Of a stretch of 10,942 nt of DNA, positions 6,703 to 10,942 are shown piece by piece. The DNA is from Bacillota bacterium (GTDB lineage Bacteria; Bacillota; Dethiobacteria; DTU022; JAAZDU01). Location of the stretch: assembly GCA_012512665.1 (NCBI GenBank), contig JAAZDU010000018.1, positions 1 through 10,942 of the forward strand. Direction: 5' to 3'. The position numbers were made by a program, and so were the translations under genes. Every line of letters begins with the position of its first letter. The stretch's first letter is position 1. The notes under the pieces are model-generated. The model saw only the letters and a list, made by a program, of their open reading frames with translations. It searched no databases and was not told the origin of the DNA.

Positions 6703-6909
6703 TTGGATGGCTTAAGAATTGATGTGTTATTTCAGATTGCCGGGATCGGAATTTTTATCTCAGTACTCAACATTGTCCTTAAACAGGCAGGTAAGGAAGA
6801 ACAGGCGCAGATGCTTACCTTGGTAGGAGTGGTTATTGTCCTTCTTCTTGTTTTGCAATTAATTAGTGATTTATTTTCCAGTATACGTACAATTTTTAAC
6901 CTTTATTAA
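6703..6909 (+). CDS. spoIIIAC: Stage III sporulation protein AC
   Basis: A small membrane protein of the SpoIIIA channel, 68 residues, the same length I recall for B. subtilis. Seen: two transmembrane helices (about 8-27, VLFQIAGIGIFISVLNIVL, and about 36-56, MLTLVGVVIVLLLVLQLI). They are joined by a polar loop (KQAGKEEQAQ), followed by a short amphipathic tail. The start is TTG 6703, 7 nt after GGAGGT (6690-6695). An in-frame TTG at 6688 lies before that site and is rejected. An out-of-frame ATG at 6707 stops after two codons. Confidence 0.92.
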   Translation: MDGLRIDVLFQIAGIGIFISVLNIVLKQAGKEEQAQMLTLVGVVIVLLLVLQLISDLFSSIRTIFNLY

Positions 6910-6939
6910 TTTAATTAAGTAGATTTTAAGAGGATAAAT

Positions 6940-7326
6940 ATGGAAATTGGACAGGTTGTAGCTTTAGGGGTTATAGCAACAATAATAATTTTAGTAATAA
7001 AAGAATACAGGCCTGATTTAGCCAGACAGCTATCTATTGCTGCGGGAATAATTATTCTCTTATTTTTGCTGGACTATTTGCGAACTGTTTTAAATGTGAT
7101 AACTGAAGTTATTCTCAGGGCAGACATGAATATTTTTTTTCTACAAATTCTTTTTCGCATAGTAGGAGTAGCATACATAGCAGAATTTGGGGCGCAGGTA
7201 TGTCGTGATGCCGGGGAGAACACCATTGCCAGCAAAATTGAACTGGCTGGCAAAATATTTATTCTTGCCCTTGCTATTCCCATTATTATATCTGTGATGG
7301 AAACAATTCTAAACTTTGTTCCCTGA
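6940..7326 (+). CDS. spoIIIAD: Stage III sporulation protein AD
   Basis: A 128-residue polytopic membrane protein of the SpoIIIA complex, paralogous in style to SpoIIIAC. Seen: about four hydrophobic segments, MEIGQVVALGVIATIIILVI, LSIAAGIIILLFLLDYL, IFFLQILFRIVGVAYIAEFG and IELAGKIFILALAIPIIIS. The conserved GAQVCRDAGENTIASKIE lies between the third and fourth. ATG 6940 has AGAGGAT (6928-6934) upstream. It lies 30 nt after spoIIIAC and 14 nt before spoIIIAE. Confidence 0.93.
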   Translation: MEIGQVVALGVIATIIILVIKEYRPDLARQLSIAAGIIILLFLLDYLRTVLNVITEVILRADMNIFFLQILFRIVGVAYIAEFGAQVCRDAGENTIASKIELAGKIFILALAIPIIISVMETILNFVP

Positions 7327-7340
7327 GGTGAATGATATTG

Positions 7341-8486
7341 ATGCGAAAGACTTTGTGTTTTTTTCTCCTAATTTTTATATTTTTTTTTACTATTGGCATG
7401 GCAACAGCAACTTCCTCAGCTGAGCCTCAAGGCTTACAAGGTCTACAAGAGTATTGGCGAAATCTGGAGCAAGATTTGAAAGAAAATGTATCAGAAGACC
7501 TCGATTTTAATTTTCCCTTAGAGGGCAGTAGAATTTTTAAGATGCCCGCTTTAGGCGAGATACTGCAAGGTATTACACGTTATTTTTTTAAAGAGTTTTT
7601 TATCCACTTTCATCTTTTAGGTAAACTTCTACTCCTAGCAGTTGCAGCCGCTTTACTAAAAAATGTTCAAAATGCTTTTGAAAACTCAGAGGTTCCTGTG
7701 GTAACGGATATAGTTATATATTTTTTGTTACTGCTGCTTGCACTACAGAGCTTTCGGGCAGCCTTAGATGTTGGCCAGAATGCAATAAACTTTATGGTAG
7801 ACTTTATGTTTGCATTTGTTCCTGTTATGTTAACCATGCTGGCATCACTAGGAAGTGTAGCAACAGTGTCCATTTTTCATCCTATTATAGTTTTTACAGT
7901 TAATTTTTTTGCTTCTCTTGTCCGAAACATTATTTTTCCTGTAATATTTTTTGCTACTATTCTTTCATTGGCTAATCATTTCTCTACGCGTTTTAATGTC
8001 GGGAAAATAGCCATATTTTTAAAGGAAGCTGCTATCTGGTCCCTCGGTTTGCTGTTGACGGTGTTTGTCTCTTTAACAGCTATGCAGGGTACAATGGGGA
8101 CAGTTATGGATGCAGTAACTCTGAAGACGGCAAAATTTTTAACCGGTTCATTTTTACCTGTTGTGGGCAAAGTGTTGGCAGATTCGCTGGAAACAGTTGC
8201 TGGTGCTTCCCTTGTATTAAAAAATAGTGTTGGCTTAGCTGGCCTTTTTACGCTTGTTATGATTGTCATTTTTCCACTTATAAAACTGTTAGCACTTTTA
8301 ATTACTTATCGTGTGGCTGCAGCTCTTGCAGAACCACTTGGTAATAGCTCGCTAAGCAATGCTTTAAATACAATGGGGAGCTGCCTGGCTATGGTTTTTG
8401 GAGCAGTTGCAGCCTTAGCTTTAATTTTTTTTATTTCCATTACAATTATGGTGGGAGCAGGAAACATGATGTTTATGCTTAGGTAG
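7341..8486 (+). CDS. spoIIIAE: Stage III sporulation protein AE
   Basis: The large polytopic membrane protein of the SpoIIIA channel, 381 residues (about 399 in B. subtilis), suggested to act as an export-apparatus-like component. Seen: a signal-peptide-like N-terminus (RK then a hydrophobic core 5-20, and an ATATSSAEP cleavage-like region). An extracytoplasmic stretch 25-90 follows. Membrane segments lie near 93-107, 122-140, 152-170, 179-211, 231-248, 297-330 and 348-374. ATG 7332 lies only one base after GAGGTG (7325-7330), so ATG 7341, at 10-nt spacing, is preferred; TTG 7338 is possible. The choice changes only three residues. Confidence 0.93.
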   Translation: MRKTLCFFLLIFIFFFTIGMATATSSAEPQGLQGLQEYWRNLEQDLKENVSEDLDFNFPLEGSRIFKMPALGEILQGITRYFFKEFFIHFHLLGKLLLLAVAAALLKNVQNAFENSEVPVVTDIVIYFLLLLLALQSFRAALDVGQNAINFMVDFMFAFVPVMLTMLASLGSVATVSIFHPIIVFTVNFFASLVRNIIFPVIFFATILSLANHFSTRFNVGKIAIFLKEAAIWSLGLLLTVFVSLTAMQGTMGTVMDAVTLKTAKFLTGSFLPVVGKVLADSLETVAGASLVLKNSVGLAGLFTLVMIVIFPLIKLLALLITYRVAAALAEPLGNSSLSNALNTMGSCLAMVFGAVAALALIFFISITIMVGAGNMMFMLR

Positions 8487-8504
8487 GAAAGAGGTGCCAA
8501 AACT

Positions 8505-9095
8505 ATGATAAATTTCTTACGAGAATTTGTTAGCTACCTTGTTCTCTTAATATTTTTGACTATCTTATTTGATCTGTTATTACCTAAAAATGCTTTTAAA
8601 AGGTATATCCAGATGATCTTTGGCCTAATTGTTATCTTGGCGCTTCTAAGCCCTATCTCAAGGGTTACAGGCTATTCCTTGGATAATATAAATATATTTT
8701 CTTTTTATGAAACCTCAAATCTAATGCCAACATTGGAAGAAGTTCTGAAGTGGGGAGAAGAATTAGAGAATGACAATTACCAGTTAGCTTTAGAAATGGT
8801 AAAAGAAGGGTTATACAATGAAATAAATGTATTGTTAAAGGAAAAATTTGATAAGGAAATAGTTGATATACAATTTAAGATAGACAAAGGTACCAGTAAA
8901 GAAATTGATCATATAACATTAATATTAAAGCCATGTGCATCTGGCCTAGTCCAGCCAGTTGAAAAAGTTGATTTCAAATCTAGTGATAACGGAGAAGCAA
9001 ATAATGATATTGATAGGGAGAAGATAAAAAACTGGCTTTGTTCTCATTTGGAATTATCTGAAAACCAGGTGGAGGTAATAGTTCTAAAACAGTAA
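8505..9095 (+). CDS. spoIIIAF: Stage III sporulation protein AF
   Basis: A 196-residue membrane-anchored component of the SpoIIIA-SpoIIQ complex. Seen: two N-terminal transmembrane helices (about 8-26 and 34-51, LLLPKNAFKRYIQMIFG then LIVILALLSPI), the family hallmark. A soluble domain of about 145 residues follows in the intermembrane space. Family members carry a ring-building-motif fold there; from sequence I see only an alpha/beta pattern (ENQVEVIVL at the end). ATG 8505 has AGAGGTG (8489-8495) upstream. It lies 18 nt after spoIIIAE and 37 nt before spoIIIAG. Confidence 0.9.
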   Translation: MINFLREFVSYLVLLIFLTILFDLLLPKNAFKRYIQMIFGLIVILALLSPISRVTGYSLDNINIFSFYETSNLMPTLEEVLKWGEELENDNYQLALEMVKEGLYNEINVLLKEKFDKEIVDIQFKIDKGTSKEIDHITLILKPCASGLVQPVEKVDFKSSDNGEANNDIDREKIKNWLCSHLELSENQVEVIVLKQ

Positions 9096-9132
9096 GTAAA
9101 AACATACTATTAGGAAAGGAAGGGGTACAAGT

Positions 9133-9702
9133 TTGGATTATAATTATTTGCATACTTTTTTAAAAAACAAAAATGTAAACTTAAAATACTTAGCAATCCT
9201 TGTTTTAGGCATTTTGTTTATGGTGGCTAGCTCTTGGTTTGTAAGATCTGGCAAGGATTCAGTGGAGGAAAAGGAAAGGCCTTTTCAGGTAGTTCAGGAA
9301 GAGTCTAAAAAAGATATGCTTCAAAGAGAATTAGAAGATATTTTAGAGCAGCTAGAAGGAATAGAAAAAGTATCAGTTTTAATTAACTTTCAATATATGA
9401 CAAGTTATGAATATGCATTGAACAAGGATTCAACTGGAAGGAAAACCCAGGAGGACGATGGAGCCGGTGGGACACGCACTATTGAAGAGCTAATAACACG
9501 GGATAACTATGTTATTTTGCGGGATGCAGCCGGTGTGGAGAAACCCCTTCTTTTACAGGAGAATCAACCCGTAATTAAAGGTGTACTCATTGTAGCCAAT
9601 GGAGTGGAGTATCCGACACGAAAAGAACAAATTGTACGTGCCCTGGTTTCTCTATTGCAAATCCCGCCGCATCGGATAACAGTTTTACCCGGTGGGAAAT
9701 AA
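9133..9702 (+). CDS. spoIIIAG: Stage III sporulation protein AG (ring-forming channel protein)
   Basis: Forms the large ring of the mother-cell half of the feeding-tube channel. It has 189 residues, shorter than the roughly 229 I recall for B. subtilis. Seen: a single N-terminal membrane anchor (about 18-36, KYLAILVLGILFMVASSWF) and a helix DMLQRELEDILEQLEGIEKV with VSVLINF opening the ring-building motif. An insertion (about 88-148, rich in T, D and G) corresponds to the beta-rich insert of this family. The motif then resumes with KGVLIVANG (149-157) and ends in ITVLPGGK. The start is TTG 9133, 8 nt after GGAAGGGG (9117-9124). The missing length seems to lie in the linker after the membrane anchor. 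Confidence 0.93.
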   Translation: MDYNYLHTFLKNKNVNLKYLAILVLGILFMVASSWFVRSGKDSVEEKERPFQVVQEESKKDMLQRELEDILEQLEGIEKVSVLINFQYMTSYEYALNKDSTGRKTQEDDGAGGTRTIEELITRDNYVILRDAAGVEKPLLLQENQPVIKGVLIVANGVEYPTRKEQIVRALVSLLQIPPHRITVLPGGK

Positions 9703-9722
9703 AAAAGAGGTGAGACTACTTT

Positions 9723-10256
9723 ATGAAAAAGAAAAGAAATATTTGGATAGGGTCTCTTATCCTGCTTGCACTTGTTACTTTTTGGTTGGTTTATAATCTT
9801 GAGCGCGAAATGAGCCAAATCGAAATAACACCCGATAAGGAGGGCCAATTATTAACAGCTATTAAGGAGCTAGAGGATCCCTCAGAATGGAATTTTGACG
9901 ACACGAAAGCTTTTATAATAGAATACCGCCTTGAAAGAGATAGGGTTCGTTCGCAAGAATTAGAGATGCTAAAAGATATAATAGACAATCCTAATACCAG
10001 TGAAGAAAATAAAAAAGAAGCTGAAAGAAAGCTTCTTCAAATAACAGATACCATGGATAAAGAATTGCTGATAGAAAATATAATTAAAGCTCGAGGCTAT
10101 GAAGATGCGGTCTTTTTCTATCGCGAGGGTATTGCAACTTTACTGGTATTTGGAGGCGAAGTATCGGAAGAAGAATTTGTTAGAATAGCAGAAATAGTGG
10201 CATCCATTACGGGTTTGCCAAGGGAAGAAGTACAAGTTATAGAAAAAGAAATTTAA
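9723..10256 (+). CDS. spoIIIAH: Stage III sporulation protein AH (SpoIIQ-binding channel protein)
   Basis: The mother-cell membrane protein that binds forespore SpoIIQ across the intermembrane space. Seen: positive N-terminus MKKKR, one membrane anchor (about 8-25, WIGSLILLALVTFWLVYN), and a charged helical linker (30-110, with ERDRVRSQELEMLKD and SEENKKEAERKLLQ). A YscJ/FliF-like ring-building domain follows at about 112-175 (ELLIENIIKARGYEDAVFFY, GIATLLVFG, EVQVIEKEI). It has 177 residues against about 218 in B. subtilis, so the linker is short. ATG 9723 has AGAGGTGAG (9706-9714) upstream. It is the last gene of the operon and is followed by a terminator 26 nt later. Confidence 0.93.
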   Translation: MKKKRNIWIGSLILLALVTFWLVYNLEREMSQIEITPDKEGQLLTAIKELEDPSEWNFDDTKAFIIEYRLERDRVRSQELEMLKDIIDNPNTSEENKKEAERKLLQITDTMDKELLIENIIKARGYEDAVFFYREGIATLLVFGGEVSEEEFVRIAEIVASITGLPREEVQVIEKEI

Positions 10257-10282
10257 AATACTTTCCCCTATCATAATTCTGT

Positions 10283-10324
10283 ATAATCCTGGGGGTATAA
10301 GCCCAGGATTATTGTTTTGTTTTG
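10283..10324 (+). terminator. Intrinsic terminator of the spoIIIA operon
   Basis: A perfect 11-bp stem (10283-10293, ATAATCCTGGG, with 10302-10312) closes an 8-nt loop. It is followed by a T-rich tail TGTTTTGTTTTG (10313-10324). The tail is interrupted by two G residues, but the stem is strong. It lies 26 nt after the spoIIIAH stop and separates the operon from the rny promoter. Confidence 0.88.
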
Positions 10325-10350
10325 TAAGATAAACGCAGTTACAGACAAGC

Positions 10351-10379
10351 TTGACATAAAAGTTTAAAACAGATAAAAT
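10351..10379 (+). promoter_or_regulatory. SigmaA-type promoter for rny
   Basis: TTGACA (10351-10356) matches the -35 consensus exactly. After a 17-nt spacer comes TAAAAT (10374-10379), five of six matches to the -10 box. The expected transcription start is near 10386. It lies just downstream of the spoIIIA terminator and about 212 nt before the rny start codon. It is the best promoter in the window and suggests vegetative, constitutive transcription. Confidence 0.78.
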
Positions 10380-10492
10380 TGTTTCGTAAGACAAAATACT
10401 TTTCAATAATGCTTTTCAGTAATTGGGGAAACCCTTAAAATAGATATTTGCCGTAGGTTATTGCTTAAAAGCGTTTATATAGATTATTAAAT

Positions 10493-10524
10493 ATAGATTT
10501 TTTATATTTAAAAATCAAATCTAT
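10493..10524 (+). repeat. AT-rich hairpin in the rny leader
   Basis: ATAGATTT (10493-10500) pairs perfectly with AAATCTAT (10517-10524) around a 16-nt A/T loop. The upstream copy TATAGATT (10478-10485) could compete for the same partner through ATAGATT, leaving out the outer base. The stem is weak (one G-C pair), so stability is uncertain. Confidence 0.4.
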
Positions 10525-10539
10525 GGTTGTGTCTATTTT

Positions 10540-10565
10540 AAGCTGTTTTTCCGGCAGCTTTTTTT
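10540..10565 (+). terminator. Short terminator-like hairpin inside the rny leader
   Basis: AAGCTG (10540-10545) pairs with CAGCTT (10555-10560) around a 9-nt loop, followed directly by T residues through 10565 (seven in a row from 10559). The stem has only six pairs, so it would be a weak or conditional terminator. It sits between the SigmaA promoter and the rny ribosome binding site, the position expected of an attenuator. It could also simply be a hairpin in the untranslated leader. Confidence 0.45.
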
Positions 10566-10590
10566 GATCGTTATTGAGGAGGTGAGAGGG

Positions 10591-10942
10591 ATGAACTCTT
10601 TGTTGTTTGTTATCTTGATAATTGTTGCTTGTGTTATTGGCGCTTTTATTGGTTATTTTATACGAAAGCATTTTGCTGAAGCAAAAATTATTTCAGCAGA
10701 AGATGCGGCTTCTAGAATAATTGAAGAGGCACGTCAACAAGCCGAATCATTAAAAAAAGAAAAAATATTGGAAGCCAAAGAAGAAATACACCGCATGAGA
10801 AACGAGTTTGAAAGAGAGAATAAAGAGAGAAGAAATGAGCTACAACGTCAAGAAAGAAGATTGGTACAAAAAGAAGAAGCTTTAGATAGGAAAACAAGCC
10901 AGCTTGAGAAAAAAGAAGAGGAATTTAAGAAAAAAGAAGAAC
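10591..10942 (+). CDS. rny: Ribonuclease Y (3' end missing)
   Basis: A membrane-anchored endoribonuclease that initiates mRNA decay in Firmicutes. Only the first 117 codons are in the window; the KH and HD catalytic domains lie beyond the right edge. Seen: an N-terminal transmembrane helix (about 3-25, LLFVILIIVACVIGAFIGYF), a short basic stretch, then the long charged coiled coil typical of RNase Y. It includes AASRIIEEARQQAESLKKE (39-57), ILEAKEEIHRMRNEFERE, RRNELQRQERRLVQKEEALDRK and QLEKKEEEFKKKEE. ATG 10591 has GGAGGTG (10578-10584) 6 nt upstream. Its promoter at 10351 and its own leader make it a separate unit from spoIIIA. Confidence 0.93.
   Translation, partial: MNSLLFVILIIVACVIGAFIGYFIRKHFAEAKIISAEDAASRIIEEARQQAESLKKEKILEAKEEIHRMRNEFERENKERRNELQRQERRLVQKEEALDRKTSQLEKKEEEFKKKEE

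Larger units (their letters stand above)
10386..10590 (+). other. Structured 5' leader of rny, about 205 nt
   Basis: The stretch from the predicted transcription start to the rny start codon holds no credible gene. It contains a GAAA-loop mini-hairpin (GGGGAAACCC, 10425-10434). Two copies of TATAGATT (10478-10485 and 10492-10499) are followed by a complement AAATCTAT (10517-10524). A terminator-like hairpin (10540-10565) and a strong ribosome binding site GGAGGTG (10578-10584) come last. I do not recognise any known riboswitch class in it. Post-transcriptional control of rny is an inference. Confidence 0.4.

Noticed and set aside
10425..10434. GGGGAAACCC as part of a known riboswitch
   Set aside because: Only three base pairs around a GAAA loop, and the surrounding bases do not match the c-di-GMP, preQ1 or other riboswitch cores I can recall.
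10140..10671. Minus-strand open frames across the spoIIIAH-rny gap (10140-10406 and 10465-10671)
   Set aside because: They run through the terminator, the promoter and the rny start, and their translations are low-complexity Asn/Lys/Phe-rich with no ribosome binding site.

Overview
The window is about 35-40% GC by eye and every gene reads left to right. It comes from an endospore-forming, low-GC Firmicute. The complete spoIIIAA-AH operon, a SigK-type sporulation sigma factor and an acidic protein of the CD1247 type point to the class Clostridia in the broad sense. I cannot name a genus. No mobile element, CRISPR array, tRNA or rRNA is visible.

Layout: (1) 1-486 holds the C-terminal two thirds of a SigK-like sigma factor. 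(2) 487-723 is a gap with a perfect inverted repeat and two weak short reading frames. (3) 724-1715 encodes a DUF151 bifunctional-nuclease-family protein and a YqeG-type HAD phosphatase. (4) 1788-5043 is a compact run: shikimate kinase (aroK), type II 3-dehydroquinate dehydratase (aroQ), an M24B aminopeptidase P-like enzyme, elongation factor P (efp) and an acidic zinc-ribbon protein. A strong intrinsic terminator follows at 5072-5106. (5) 5172-10256 is the eight-gene spoIIIA operon, also closed by a terminator (10283-10324). (6) 10257-10590 is a regulatory gap with a near-consensus SigmaA promoter and a leader of about 200 nt containing a terminator-like hairpin. It leads into rny (RNase Y), which runs off the right edge.

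How the genes fit together: aroK and aroQ carry out two steps of the shikimate pathway. EF-P relieves ribosome stalling at proline runs, and the neighbouring aminopeptidase cleaves X-Pro bonds. The aroQ/aminopeptidase/efp/spoIIIA order resembles the one I remember from Bacillus subtilis. The SpoIIIA proteins build the mother-cell half of the SpoIIIA-SpoIIQ channel that joins mother cell and forespore after engulfment. SigK is the late mother-cell sigma factor.

Several starts were moved from the longest open frame to a codon with a proper ribosome binding site. These are yqeG 1212, aroK 1788, efp 3984, the CD1247-like gene 4573, spoIIIAB 6166 (GTG), spoIIIAC 6703 (TTG) and spoIIIAE 7341. I found no convincing new multi-gene system. 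The items most worth a second look are the rny leader, the acidic zinc-ribbon protein, the sigK-to-DUF151 gap, and the short SpoIIIAG/SpoIIIAH pair.
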